The notes: generated from the letters alone by a model not told the origin. 64,000 nt of DNA from Poriferisodalis sp963663635 (GCA_963663635.2 CAXXMY010000005.1:62001-126000), one strand, 5' to 3'; shown: positions 8,484 through 18,468, numbered from the stretch's first letter. Made by a program: numbers and translations.

Positions 8484-11400
8484 GTCAGCCGGCCCGCGTG
8501 CGGCGGTTGATGCTGGTGGCGTGCCTGTTGGCAGGCGCGCTGAGCTGGACGGTGACGCATGCCCCCGAGGCGCGCGCCCAGGCACCGGCTGCTCCAACCA
8601 TCGACACGGTGGCGTCGGGCGACCAGTCACTGACCGTGGCATGGAGCGCGCCCACGGTGGCGACCGGCATCACCGCCTACGACATCCGCCTCATCGCAAC
8701 CACCGCGACCGACACCGAAAAGGCCGATCCCACCGCGTGGACCACCATCCACGATGCATGGACCTCGGGGCGCCTCGCGGCAATCGTGACCGAACTGACC
8801 AACAGCACCACCTACGACGTGCAGGTCCGCGCGGTGACCACCAGCGACGGCAACTGGTCGCCCACCACATCAGGCACACCAGGCGACCCGGGCTCGAGTC
8901 GCACAACCACCAGCGCAACGCCATTCGTGGATCAACTGCCCCTCCAAGGCGTGCTCGAGAGCGCAGACGATGTAGACGTGTTCCGCTTCGAGGTGACCGG
9001 CAACAATCAAGAGGTCGTCATCTACTCAGAGGGCGTCACCGACACCGTGGGCAGTCTCTACCAAGGCACCAGTTTTCTCGGCCGTAGCGACGACTCGTTC
9101 ATCTCCGGCATTCAGAGGGGTTTCACGATCATTGGGGTGCTGGGGAGCGGCCGCTACTACATAGAGGTCCGCGGCTACCCCGGCGCCACGGGCGCGTACA
9201 CCTTGCACCTGCAGATCCAGGACGACACCACTGCTCCCACTCTCAGCGGCGCCACCGAGATCGAGGTCAACAGCATCACACAGGCCGTCTTCGGCACGCC
9301 ATCAGCCGGCAGCTTGCAAGGTGCCGCCCTACCGAAGGACATCGACTACTTCAAGTTCACGCTGGCCGTCGAGACCACGATCACGGCCCGGCTGTCGGGC
9401 TCCGTGACTGACACCGTGGGCACGATCCTCAACGCCAACGGCACCGAGGTCACCAACGACGACGCGTATCTCAGCCCGACCGCTACGCAGTTCGCCGTGC
9501 GGGCTAAGCTGGCCAGCGGCACGTATTACCTCAAGGTCGAACCGTACGGCACCAGCCCAAAAACCGGCCTGTACTGGCTGCACGTGTACGAGTCGCCCAA
9601 CCCGGGCACCACGCGAGCGACCGCGTCGGACATTGACATCAGCACCACCGCCGGAGGTGAGATCTCCACGGCGGGCGATGCCCACTATTTCAAGTTCGTC
9701 CTCGCCCAGGACACACGCGTCTTGCTGTCAGGCTCCAGCGAGGACTTCAAGATCGACGCCGAGCTACAGGACTCCGGCGGCTTGGCCGTCAGCGCGCAGA
9801 CCTATCAGTTCGCGCACGAACTGCCTGGAAACGCCGTGGTCGACAGCTTCTCGATCATCACATCCCTGTCGGCGGGCACGTACTACCTGAAGGTGGAAGC
9901 CGATTCGAGCTCGGCGACAAGCACAGGGGACTATCTCGTGCTGCTGCTGACCGAATCCACATACGAGCGGCTGCTCGAGGAGTGTCCCTCGCCCCCGACA
10001 GGCATCGATGACCCGCTGTCGGGCTGCGGGTGGCACCTGGACAACGACGCGGAGCTGAACGGCGCCGCCGACGACGAGGACATCAACATCGGCACTGTTT
10101 GGGATACCAACAAGGGCGTCGGCGTGAACGTGGTGGTCGTCGATGAGGGCCTCGATTACTACCACGAAGACCTCAAAGAGAACGTCGACACAGCCAAGAA
10201 CCACAGCTATCGCAGCACCGGCGACGTGTTCGGCGAGGCCACCAGCCACGGCACCGAAGTGGCGGGAGTGATCGCAGCCCGTGACAACGATCTCGGCGTG
10301 CGCGGTGTCGCTCCCCGGGCGACCATCTACGCCTACGACCTGCTGACCACGAACACCCGAGGCGCGGAGGCAGACGCCGCCTCGCGTGGCCGTGTCGCGA
10401 CCTCGGTGTCCAACAACAGCTGGGGGCCGCCTGATGGCCCTGGGGCGAGTCGCACGTCCGAGTTGTGGGAGATAGCTGTCGACGCGGGACTGAACGAGGG
10501 CAGCGACGGCAAGGGCGTCGTCTATGTGTTCGCCGTCGGCAACGGCAACGACAAGGGCGATTGGGCGAATTTGGACGAGTACGCCAACCACTACGGCGTG
10601 ATCGCAGTATGCGCTGTCGACGGCCTCGGAAACCGGTATCCGTCGTCCGAGCAGGGTCCCAATCTGTGGGTGTGCGCGCCCTCGCGCAGCGCCCGAAAAG
10701 TCAACCGCGGCATCGCGACGACTGTCCAATTCAACCGTTACACATCCAATTTCGGCGGCACCAGCGCGGCCGCTCCGATGGTGTCGGGTGTCGTCGCGCT
10801 GGTGCGGGCCGCGGACAGCTCGCTGACGTGGCGGGACGTGAAGCTGATCCTGGCCAACTCGGCCCGCAAGAACGACAGCATGAACGCTGGGTGGGAACAG
10901 GGAGCGCTGCGGTACGGCTCGACGACCGCGAAGTACGACTACAACAACGAGTACGGCTTCGGGGTGGTGGACGCCACGGCGGCCGTCGGGCTCGCCGGGA
11001 ACTGGACCAAGGTGCCCGCTATGCGCACGGCCGAGGCGTCCTATGACACGTCCCATGCCATCTCGTCGACCGAGAGGACCTGCAGGGTGACGCTGGCGGG
11101 AAACCTGGACTTCACCGAGTTCGTCGAGGTCAAGATCGATTTCGATGCGGGGAGCTTCCGGGACCTGAACATCGAGCTGGAATCGCCCTCGGGCGCCACG
11201 TCGATCCTGACCAAGCCCGACTCGCGGAACTGCACAGCGACCTCTCCCTGTCCGCTCCTCGGGGAGTTCAGGTTCGGCTCTGCGCGGCACTTGGGCGAGG
11301 ATCCCCGCGGCACTTGGAAACTGCGTGTCGCAGACCGGGTCTCGGGCCGTCCCGCGAACACGGTGAGGTCGTGGAAGCTGAAGGTGTACGGGCACCGCCA

Positions 11401-12970
11401 GTCGCCCGACGAGCCGAAGCTGAGCTACGTGCAGCCCAGCACGGCACAGCAGACCCAACTGACGGTCGCCTGGGAGAAGCCCGACTACACCGGTGCCGCG
11501 GCCATCACCGGCTACGACATCCGTCACATCGACAGCTCGGCCACCGACGACCAGAAGAAGGACGACAGCCGCTGGACGACACTCCCCAGTTCATGCATCG
11601 CCACCTCATGCACCACTGTCATCACCGGGCTCACCACCGGCACCCGCCAGGACGTGCAGGTACGGGCCAAAAGCACACGGGACAGCAACTGGTCGGCGTC
11701 CGCCCGGGGCATACCCGGTGCCGCCAACAGCGAGCCGTTCTTCGTCGACGGCGAGCGCACCACCCGCAGGGTGACCGAGAACTCCGGCATCGGAGCGAAC
11801 GTGGGCACGCCGGTCGAAGTGCAGGACTACGAGAGCGAGAACGCCATCGAAGCCTTCACCTACTCGCTGAGCGGAACCGATGCGAGCTCATTCACGATCG
11901 ACTCCGCCAGCGGACAGATCAAAACCGCCTTCGACCCCAACTTCGAGATGCGCGATTCCTATGTCGTCACCGTGTCGGCCACCGACGCCAAAGACGACGT
12001 CGGCAATGCGGAGTCGCCCGCCGTGGACGACGACCTCATCACGGTGGACATCGAGATCGACAACGTGGACGAACCGCCGGTCATCGGGCGATGCACCACC
12101 AATATGGACGGCATCGTGGTCTGCAAGACTCTGACCGGCACCGACGTGCTGTCCTACGGAGAGGACAGCCGCTATGAAGCGGTCACCACGTACGTCATTG
12201 GAGATCCCGATTCCCCCGGAACTGAGGTCTTCCTCAATCTCACGGGTGACGATGCCGACAGATTCCATATCTTGGGCAACGGGAATCTGCGATTCTTCGA
12301 TCCCCTCGTTCCCGACTTCGAAGACCCTCAGGACGCCGACCGCAACAACGTCTACGAGCTGACCGTGAAGCTCGAGGATGCGCGCAACACCACCACACTC
12401 GACGTCCAAGTGTCGGTCACCGACAAGAACGAACCGCCCGTTGTCAAGCGCTGCTACATGGACAACGGGCTACAGAAGTGCCGTACCGGCCTCACAAGCT
12501 TTACCGAAGAATTCGACTTCGACGAGAACGGCACCGGGGACGTCGTCGTGTACAGCGGGGTCGATCCGGAGGGGAGCGATATCACTTGGTCGCTGCGAGG
12601 CCCCGATCTCGACGACTTCGAGATCGACAACGGTGTCGTGCGCTTCAGGTCGCCCCCGGACTTCGAGAATCCTCAGGACGCCGACCTCAACAACAAATAC
12701 GTGGTAATCGTGGTCGCGAGCGACGGGGACACTGACAGCTCTGACTATCAGGTCCAAGTGACCGTGACCGTCAAGGGGCTCAACGAGCCCGCCGTTATCT
12801 CCGGCGATGCTGCGGTCAACTACGCCGAGAACGGCACTGGCCCGGTCGGCACGTACAAGGCCAACGACCCCGAGGAACGCGAGAACGTGACATGGTCGCT
12901 GTCGGGCACTGATGCTGGGCAAGCTCTACCGGTGGTTGCGACTGAGTTGAGTGTAGATGTCGTGTGCTGA
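8480..12970 (+). CDS. Large secreted S8 subtilisin-like peptidase, 3' end truncated by IS30-type element
   Basis: A 1496-residue open frame starting at the ATGA overlap, with a signal peptide ending near PEARAQA. In order: fibronectin type III (about 37-135), three bacterial pre-peptidase-like (PPC) domains (about 145-500), the S8 catalytic domain (about 540-830), a P/proprotein-convertase-like domain (about 865-975), a second Fn3 (about 980-1075) and cadherin-like repeats to the end. Catalytic residues are Asp in VVVVDEGLDYY, His in SHGTEVAGV and Ser in GGTSAAAPM. The native gene stops at the mobile-element boundary near 12917; the last 17 residues (QALPVVATELSVDVVC region) are encoded by the element. 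It is probably a wall-associated or secreted protease; loss of its C-terminus may remove the anchor. Confidence 0.85.
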   Translation: MSQPARVRRLMLVACLLAGALSWTVTHAPEARAQAPAAPTIDTVASGDQSLTVAWSAPTVATGITAYDIRLIATTATDTEKADPTAWTTIHDAWTSGRLAAIVTELTNSTTYDVQVRAVTTSDGNWSPTTSGTPGDPGSSRTTTSATPFVDQLPLQGVLESADDVDVFRFEVTGNNQEVVIYSEGVTDTVGSLYQGTSFLGRSDDSFISGIQRGFTIIGVLGSGRYYIEVRGYPGATGAYTLHLQIQDDTTAPTLSGATEIEVNSITQAVFGTPSAGSLQGAALPKDIDYFKFTLAVETTITARLSGSVTDTVGTILNANGTEVTNDDAYLSPTATQFAVRAKLASGTYYLKVEPYGTSPKTGLYWLHVYESPNPGTTRATASDIDISTTAGGEISTAGDAHYFKFVLAQDTRVLLSGSSEDFKIDAELQDSGGLAVSAQTYQFAHELPGNAVVDSFSIITSLSAGTYYLKVEADSSSATSTGDYLVLLLTESTYERLLEECPSPPTGIDDPLSGCGWHLDNDAELNGAADDEDINIGTVWDTNKGVGVNVVVVDEGLDYYHEDLKENVDTAKNHSYRSTGDVFGEATSHGTEVAGVIAARDNDLGVRGVAPRATIYAYDLLTTNTRGAEADAASRGRVATSVSNNSWGPPDGPGASRTSELWEIAVDAGLNEGSDGKGVVYVFAVGNGNDKGDWANLDEYANHYGVIAVCAVDGLGNRYPSSEQGPNLWVCAPSRSARKVNRGIATTVQFNRYTSNFGGTSAAAPMVSGVVALVRAADSSLTWRDVKLILANSARKNDSMNAGWEQGALRYGSTTAKYDYNNEYGFGVVDATAAVGLAGNWTKVPAMRTAEASYDTSHAISSTERTCRVTLAGNLDFTEFVEVKIDFDAGSFRDLNIELESPSGATSILTKPDSRNCTATSPCPLLGEFRFGSARHLGEDPRGTWKLRVADRVSGRPANTVRSWKLKVYGHRQSPDEPKLSYVQPSTAQQTQLTVAWEKPDYTGAAAITGYDIRHIDSSATDDQKKDDSRWTTLPSSCIATSCTTVITGLTTGTRQDVQVRAKSTRDSNWSASARGIPGAANSEPFFVDGERTTRRVTENSGIGANVGTPVEVQDYESENAIEAFTYSLSGTDASSFTIDSASGQIKTAFDPNFEMRDSYVVTVSATDAKDDVGNAESPAVDDDLITVDIEIDNVDEPPVIGRCTTNMDGIVVCKTLTGTDVLSYGEDSRYEAVTTYVIGDPDSPGTEVFLNLTGDDADRFHILGNGNLRFFDPLVPDFEDPQDADRNNVYELTVKLEDARNTTTLDVQVSVTDKNEPPVVKRCYMDNGLQKCRTGLTSFTEEFDFDENGTGDVVVYSGVDPEGSDITWSLRGPDLDDFEIDNGVVRFRSPPDFENPQDADLNNKYVVIVVASDGDTDSSDYQVQVTVTVKGLNEPAVISGDAAVNYAENGTGPVGTYKANDPEERENVTWSLSGTDAGQALPVVATELSVDVVC

Positions 12971-14062
12971 TGTCCAGTGGTGGAGTCGGCGGGGCATGTG
13001 GTTGAGGTTGTCCTCGATGACCGAGAGCCGCAGTTGTCCGATGTCGAGGCTGGTGCCTTTGGGGAGCCATCGGCGCAGCAGCGCGTTGGTCTGCTCGTTG
13101 GTGGGTCGCTGCCACGGCGAGCGCGGCTCGCAGAAGAACACCTCGATGCCGAGCGCGGCCTCGACGTCGGCCCAGCGGGCCATCTCGCGGCCTTGGTCCC
13201 AGGTGAGGGTGCGCACGAGCGCTGCGGGCTGGCGGCCCAGCGCCGCGGTGACCGCGGCGGCGACCTGGGGCGCGCCGTAGCCGTCGGGCAGCGCTGCGGT
13301 GACCGCGTAGCGGCTGGTGCGCTCGGCGAGCGTGACCGCAGCGGTGAGGTTCGCTTTGCCGACGATGAGGTCGCCTTCCCAGTGGCCGGGCTCTATACGG
13401 TCCTCGGCTGCGGCCGGCCGGTCGGCCAACCGCCGGTATTCCCCCAGCGGGCTGGGCTTTTCGGCCTGCGCGACGCTGCGCAGGTGGCCGACGGCGCCGG
13501 CAGCGCCGCGGCAGCTTCGCCCAGGTGCCCGCCGCCAGGCCGCTGCGCGGCGTCGCTTCGCGTAGCACGCCCGATAGCCATATCGACACCTCCATCTCCG
13601 CGCACATCGCTCATACCCGCCTCGCGCAGGTCCGCCGCGGTCGCGTGCGGGGACCACCTCAGCTTCAGACGCTCATCGACCGCGGCGGCCAGCACCCGAT
13701 CGACCGCCAGCTTGGGCGTTCGCTCTCGTCGCGCCCTCGCGCACGCCCACGCGTGCGCCGCGCGGGCGTCATAGGCCCCCCGCCCGCCGCAGCGGCTCCG
13801 CGGTCAGCGTCGCGATGTCACCGGGTGTCGACCGGTCACGGCCCAGCCAGGCTGCGCTGCGTGCGCCGCCCGCGAGACGCTGCGGCCCGCCCCGGAGCGA
13901 CGAGCGGCTCGATGAATCGACCCGCTCACCGGCTCCAAACTCGCATGGTCCGCCTCGCGTGCAGCATACTGGACGCACCTCCATCGGTCGCTGCTGCCCA
14001 CGTGTGTTCCCAACGGTCATCATGACCGTTCACTTGCATAGGAACCACCGATGGAGTTCGCC
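12918..14062 (-). mobile_element. IS30-type element, copy A (degenerate), inserted in the S8 gene
   Basis: Copy A is about 1145 bp. Its ends match copy B at 27987-29054 from GGCAAGCTCTAC on the left to GATGGAGTTCGCC on the right, giving imperfect terminal inverted repeats of about 28 bp with GGTGGTTGCRASTGA inside. The minus strand encodes an IS30 transposase in pieces: the catalytic part (GHWEGDLIVGKAN, TWDQGREMARW, SPWQRPTNEQTNALLRRWLPKGTSL) is open from about 13440 to 12926. The helix-turn-helix part is scattered over other frames, with an extra block near 13560-13600 absent from copy B. It is probably inactive. No clear target duplication is seen. Confidence 0.8.
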
Positions 14063-14173
14063 ATGGGTCAACCGACGGACCCGAACACGCTCACTCATAC
14101 CCCCGACCAAACCACAAACCACACCCCGCCACGCGGACACCAACCCGACGAACGTTTGCGGACACAGCACTAG
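14063..14173 (+). mobile_element. Right-end remnant of a DUF222-HNH element
   Basis: The stretch encodes a Thr/Pro/His-rich tail like the C-terminus of the HNH gene near 24190 and ends at 14150-14173 with a 24-bp terminal sequence whose reverse complement begins CTAGTGCTGTGTCCGCAAAC. The same end occurs at 24301-24324 and, inverted, at 51048-51071. Only the right end is left here. The IS30-type copy A abuts it, so the protease 3' end and the rest of this element were lost together. Confidence 0.6.
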
Positions 14174-14192
14174 CGGACTCAAGAATCCTCGC

Positions 14193-14230
14193 TTGACATG
14201 AGCACAACACAACGATATTGTTGTGTTGTG
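14193..14230 (+). promoter_or_regulatory. Promoter with overlapping 28-bp palindromic operator
   Basis: A -35 TTGACA (14193-14198) and -10 TATTGT (14216-14221) are separated by 17 bp. A near-perfect palindrome, left arm CACAACACAACGAT and right arm ATTGTTGTGTTGTG (14203-14230), covers the spacer and the -10. The expected transcription start falls at or next to the GTG at 14228, so the transcript may be leaderless. The XRE protein encoded second in this operon is the obvious candidate repressor. Confidence 0.7.
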
Positions 14231-14659
14231 ATTCCTGCGCTAGTGGGCGGCGTCCTCCCGCCTGGTGTACATGAAGCCAACCGGCAGGAGGTGGCTGCTA
14301 CGTTCGGACGGAACGCGCATCGCCGGTTGCTGCTCGCTGGGTTCCGCCGAGGCGTCGGTGCGTTGCGTGACGCAGGGTGTACCGACGTCTGGCTGAACGG
14401 CAGCTATGTAACTGACAAGGAAATTCCGAACGACTACGACGCGTGCTGGGATCCTCTCGGAGTAGATCTCGACAAACTCGACCCGGTTCTACAGGACCTA
14501 AGCAGGCAGCGCGTCGCCCAGAAGGTCAAGTTCCGTGGCGAATTCTTCCCCAATATAGTCGAAGCAGGGTCGGGCCTTCTCTTTATTGAATTCTGGCAAC
14601 GAGACCGTGACGGTAACCAAAAAGGGATTCTTCACATAGATACAGAGGAGTGGGCGTGA
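14228..14659 (+). CDS. Nucleotidyltransferase-fold protein of a toxin-antitoxin-like pair
   Basis: A protein of about 143 residues. The central motif LNGSYVTDKEIPNDYDACWD has the nucleotidyltransferase GS and DxD arrangement, and the family is similar to DUF6932 proteins that are often paired with small DNA-binding proteins. An ATG 30 bp upstream is also in frame, but it lies inside the promoter between -35 and -10, so GTG 14228 is preferred. The stop overlaps the GTG of the XRE gene by 4 bp. The function is inferred as one half of a toxin-antitoxin or abortive-infection module; which half is toxic is not known. Confidence 0.6.
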   Translation: MIPALVGGVLPPGVHEANRQEVAATFGRNAHRRLLLAGFRRGVGALRDAGCTDVWLNGSYVTDKEIPNDYDACWDPLGVDLDKLDPVLQDLSRQRVAQKVKFRGEFFPNIVEAGSGLLFIEFWQRDRDGNQKGILHIDTEEWA

Positions 14660-15123
14660 TAAAAAACGAACGACAGCTCAAGATCTCGCAGTCCCACGTG
14701 GTTAAGTTTCGAGAGGCAATCAAATCTCTCGAAGCAACGCCAATTGATCCTTCGTTGCATCCAAAGCTACGCGATCTCGAATTCGCTGCACTCAAGTCAC
14801 AACTAGCTGACATTGAACAAGAGGTTGCTGCGTACATGAGCTTGGTCGAATCTCCGCCGTCCAAGATCGTGATCGAATCTCTCCATGATCTTCCGACGGC
14901 ACTGATTCAAGCACGGATCGCGGCCGGTCTAACGCACCGCGAAATGGCCGAGCGCCTCGGTCTCCGAGAACAAGCGATTCAACGGTACGAAGCTACGGAT
15001 TACGCTCAGGCGAACATTGGACGCCTAACGGCAGTCGCCGACGCACTTGGCGTGCAGGTTCGGCAGGAAGTCCACCTATTCGCTGATCTGAGCACCAAAG
15101 AAGATCCTGAAGCGGTTAAATGA
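14656..15123 (+). CDS. XRE-family helix-turn-helix protein
   Basis: A 155-residue protein. The first half is helical (ESLEATPIDPSLHPKLRDLEFAALKSQ), and the C-terminal half is an XRE/Cro helix-turn-helix (LIQARIAAGLTHREMAERLGLREQAIQRYEATDYAQANIGRLTAVADALG). AGAGGAG 6 bp before GTG 14656 and the GTGA overlap with the upstream stop fix the start. It probably represses the palindromic promoter at 14193-14230 and neutralises or cooperates with the nucleotidyltransferase-like partner. Confidence 0.75.
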   Translation: MIKNERQLKISQSHVVKFREAIKSLEATPIDPSLHPKLRDLEFAALKSQLADIEQEVAAYMSLVESPPSKIVIESLHDLPTALIQARIAAGLTHREMAERLGLREQAIQRYEATDYAQANIGRLTAVADALGVQVRQEVHLFADLSTKEDPEAVK

Positions 15124-15588
15124 TGCAGGAATCGACCCGCGATTGATCAAGCGAAGAGTGCTACCGGCTAGTTATAACGCGGATTCAACCTCAGCGAATG
15201 TGACCAGTCGCCTTGTCGAGGACATCGAGCGCATATTCGGATGGTCTGCGAGAGACCTCAGGTCTGGCGCACGACTCGAAAAGGCCGAATCAAGCTTGAT
15301 GAACGTGTACCCCAACAGGTCTTGAAATCTGTAGGTGCGGCCATACCGTTTCGCGACGGCACTCAAACGCCCCGTGAAACCTCAAAAGACGTCAATCCCA
15401 TTCATTTCGCTCAGCACGCTACGGCCTCTTGCTGCCGCAAGTGTGTCGAGGAATGGCATGGCATACCACAAGGTAGAGAACTCTCCGACTCGGAGATTCA
15501 CTATCTGACGGAGCTCGCTATCCGCTATCTACGCGAACGTATGCCAGGTCTTGCTCCTGAGAGGAGAAATGTGCCGAAACGGCGATGA
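15122..15588 (+). pseudogene. Degenerate HTH-partner gene with DUF4186-like C-terminus
   Basis: Two frames carry parts of one or two genes. The first (from 15122) reads DAGIDPRLIKRRVLPASYN and LVEDIERIFGWSARDLRSG, like the N-terminus of proteins that follow XRE genes in XRE/ImmA modules. The second frame, from about 15310, reads GTQTPRETSKDVNPIHFAQHATASCCRKCVEEWHGIPQGREL, the DUF4186 signature. A frameshift near 15300 and the absence of an HExxH motif suggest a decayed, possibly fused gene. Its reading starts right at the XRE stop, so it was probably third in that operon. Confidence 0.55.
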
Positions 15589-15737
15589 CCGCGCGGATTC
15601 CGCTCATAGAGACCGACTCAATGTCCGACAGACTTCGGCTGAAGACATGGAGGCCTAACATTCGCGAGCTTCTCATGGCCCGTATTGAGGGCAGTGACCA
15701 AGAGAAAGACTTGTCGGTGCCACCAAACTGCGGGGCC

Positions 15738-17512
15738 TAGGAGGGTGGTCGGAAAGTCCGGTTGTGGGTCCTCGTGTTGGGGGGCGTGATCGCGGATGAT
15801 GGTGGGGTGCGCGGTTCGGCTGATGGTCAGGGTTCGATTTTCGATGTCGGGGTGTTGGTGGGCGATCTGCTTGACACGGAGGGGTTCTTGGTGACGTTGG
15901 GGCAGGCTCGGGGCGAGCTGTTCTGTGATGCCGATTTTGATGCGTTGTATGCGTCTGGCCGGGGTCGGGCGTCGCATCCGCCGTCGGTGGTGGCGGCGTT
16001 GTTGTTGTTGCAGTTGTTCTATGGCGTGTCGGATCGTGAGGCGCAGCGCCGTTCGCGGTTCGATATGTCGTGGAAAGCGGCGTTGGGTTTGCCGTTGGAG
16101 CATCGGGGGATAGCGCATGTGGTGCTGGTGGAGTTCCGGGCGCGTCTGGTTCGCGCCGGGATGGAGTCCTTTTTGGGGGATCGGGTCAAGATCGCAGCCA
16201 AACGCGCTGGGGTGATCGGCCATCGCCGCACGATGGACTCGACCGGTGTGGCGGACTCGGTGCTCACCCAGGACACGATCACGCTGATCAGGTCCGGGGT
16301 CCGCAGGTGCCTCGGGGTGCTGGCGGGGATCGACGCCGGGGCCGGGGCGGAGCTGGCGGGGCTGTTGTCGCGTGAGGACTACGACCGGGGGGCCAAGCCG
16401 CAGATCATGTGGGCTGATCCCTGCGCGCGGGCCGCTTTGGTGGCGGAGCTGTTCGGCGACGCCGAGACCGTGGTGGGGTTCTGCGCCCGCTTCGGGGATC
16501 CCGGCCTGGCCGCTGCGGTCGAGCTGCTGAGGGTCGTGGCGGGCCAGGACATCGAGATCGCCGTCGACGCCGACGGAGCCGAAACGGCACGGATAGCTCA
16601 GCGGGTGGCCCCGGGCCGGGTCGTCTCGACGGTCGATCCCGACGCGCGGCACGGGCACCGTTCCCGCTCGGACCGCTACGACGGCTACAAGCTGCACGTG
16701 TCCGCGGATGTGGACTCTGACCTGATCTGCTCAGCGGCAGCGACGCTCGCGACCGTCCACGACGCCGCTGTGGTCGAAGACCTCATCGACGCCGACCCGG
16801 TCCCGGTCGCCGAGATCATCGCCGACACCCACTACGGATCGGGTCCGACGCGTCAAGCGATGGCCGACCGAGGCATCGACCTCGTCGCCCCCGCCCAGCC
16901 GATCCCGGCCCGCGGCGACATGCTCACCAAAGCCGACTTCGACATCGACCTCGACACAGCGACGGTCACCTGCCCGCAAGGGAACACCGCACCCATCCCG
17001 CCGCCACGCGGCGCCAAACGGCGCCGCACTTGAGGCGCGGTTCGCGGCAACGGATTGTGCAGCATGCGAGCTCAAACCCCGATGCACCACACGCGACGGC
17101 GGCCGCATCATCGAGATCAACCCTTACGAAGAACTCCTCGCCCCCGCGAGAGCACAACGCCACGAACCCGAATTCCTCAGCAGATACCGACAGCGAACCC
17201 AAGCCGAACGCAAAATCGCACAGATCAAATCCCGCACCAAAAAAGTCCCCTGGCGCGGCCTCGACAAAGCCAACCTGTGGCTCGACCTGCGAATCGCCGC
17301 CCTCAACCTCGACCGCGCCGGCCGCCTCGGCATCATCAGGTAAAACACCCGCCCCGACCCGCGACCCCGGGCCCCACTGGCCGACCGACGAAGTGCCTGA
17401 GCATCATCAAGCAGAACACCCGCGCCCAACCCACCCCGAACCACCGACCAGACAACCGCGCACGCCCAACAAACAACACACACCACACCCCAATTGCCGA
17501 CCACCCTCCTAG
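15738..17512 (+). mobile_element. IS1182-type insertion sequence, full length
   Basis: The element is bounded by perfect 16-bp terminal inverted repeats CTAGGAGGGTGGTCGG (15738-15753 and complement 17497-17512) and carries one transposase. Related sequences in the window are the deletion copy at 4185, the 5' fragment at 18211-18468 and a lone end at 20497-20512. The CTAG at each tip may be part of the repeat or a palindromic target duplication. Confidence 0.85.
15762..17341 (+). pseudogene. IS1182-type DDE transposase, single frameshift
   Basis: The first 424 codons hold the N-terminal domain (DALYASGRGRASHPPSVVAALLLLQLFYGVSDREAQRR) and catalytic core (GHRRTMDSTGV, DRYDGYKLHVSADVDSDLI, IIADTHYGSGPTRQAMADRGI). 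After a frameshift near 17015-17031 the next frame continues with ARFAATDCAACELKPRCTTRDGGR and ERKIAQIKSRTKKVPWRGLDKANLWLDLRIAALNLDRAGRLG. The frame 0 to frame 1 change at GCCAAACGGC makes a TGA at 17031. A programmed shift is possible but is not the norm in this family, so the copy is treated as broken. Confidence 0.75.
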
Positions 17513-17572
17513 ATCGGTGCGCTCCCATTCGCCTCGAATCACAACGGCGGACATCAAAGAGATGGAGGGACA

Positions 17573-17752
17573 ATGGAATTTCAGACAGTGCGCAGCAACA
17601 ACCCTGCTCAACCGTATTTCTGGCGGATAGTCGCCAGCAATGGGTTGACCCTCGCTGCCAGCGAGACCTACGTCAACAAGCAAGACGCCATCGACGCAGT
17701 TCATATCGTGAGAGTCAATGCCGGTAACGCTCAGGTGCTGGACTGCTGCTGA
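17573..17752 (+). CDS. Small DUF1508 (YegP-like) protein
   Basis: This 59-residue gene starts at an ATG preceded by GATGGAGGG. The peptide contains PYFWRIVASNGLTLAASETYVNKQDAIDAV, the single beta-beta-alpha DUF1508 repeat (family usually 50-60 residues per repeat). Members are small cytoplasmic proteins of unknown role. It sits 60 bp after the IS1182-type element and has its own ribosome-binding site, so it looks intact. Confidence 0.7.
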   Translation: MEFQTVRSNNPAQPYFWRIVASNGLTLAASETYVNKQDAIDAVHIVRVNAGNAQVLDCC

Positions 17753-17786
17753 AAGGTGCTCCGAAGGAGGGGCTTGCCGCATGACC

Positions 17787-18110
17787 TCACGTTGATGCCG
17801 AATCCGGCCTGCCTCGTGTTGGCATCAAGTTGCGAATCATTCTGCGTGTCACCCAGACGGCATGGGCTGCTACGGCGGTGATCAGCCATCCGCTCCACAG
17901 TCCGTTGACACGATCGAGGGCAGAGGCCACGACGAGGACCGATGCACAGAAGAGCCCGCGACGAACGGTGAACGCTTGCCCCAGACCTTCAGCGACATGC
18001 CCGATGCAGCCTCCACACTCTTCGGACGCGCCGCAAGCGCGATCCCAACAGCGGCAAATCGCGTTCCGCAACCAGACAATTCGCGTTCCGAAAATGGAGC
18101 TGTCGCGTTC
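17787..18110 (-). CDS. Hypothetical small membrane protein
   Basis: A minus-strand frame whose C-terminal half reads RRGLFCASVLVVASALDRVNGLWSGWLITAVAAHAVWVTRRMIRN, consistent with two membrane-spanning segments and a basic cytoplasmic tail. The N-terminal 45 residues look non-native and the true start is unclear (probably an internal one near 17990). No family is recognised. Confidence rests only on the hydrophobic pattern. Confidence 0.3.
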   Translation of the reverse strand, partial: ERDSSIFGTRIVWLRNAICRCWDRACGASEECGGCIGHVAEGLGQAFTVRRGLFCASVLVVASALDRVNGLWSGWLITAVAAHAVWVTRRMIRNLMPTRGRPDSAST

Positions 18111-18210
18111 CAAGATCAAGCAAACCGCGATCTCGGATCAAGAAACACCAAATGGCGGCAAGGCGCTGACCTGCGGAAAGGACTCAAACTTGCAATTTCG
18201 CGCACGTCCC

Positions 18211-18468
18211 GCCACCACCGACGGCGGATGCGACGCCCGACCGCGGCCAGACGCATACAACGCATCAAAATCGGCATCACAGAACAGCTCGCCCCGAGCC
18301 TGCCCCAAAGTCACCAAGAACCCCTCGGTGTCGAGCAGATCGCCCACCATCACCCCGACATCGAAAATCGAACCCTGACCATCAGCCGAACCGCGCACCC
18401 CACCATCATCCGCGATCACGCCCCCCAACACGAGGACCCACACCCGGACTTTCCGACCACCCTCCTAG
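18211..18468 (-). mobile_element. 5' fragment of the IS1182-type element
   Basis: The minus strand repeats the first 80 or so transposase residues (VLVLGGVIADDGGVRGSADG through GRGRASHPPSVVA) and ends at 18468 with the CTAGGAGGGTGGTCGG terminal repeat. Homology stops abruptly near 18211, so the rest of the element is missing. Confidence 0.8.

Noticed and set aside
9764..11527. 587-codon open frame antisense to the S8 peptidase
   Set aside because: It is a GC-codon shadow: residues are Arg/Gly/Val-rich without domains, and the sense strand has clear Fn3, PPC and S8 motifs.
17014..17033. Programmed frameshift in the IS1182-type transposase
   Set aside because: The sequence lacks a typical slippery heptamer, and this family normally uses a single frame. 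A plain indel is more likely.
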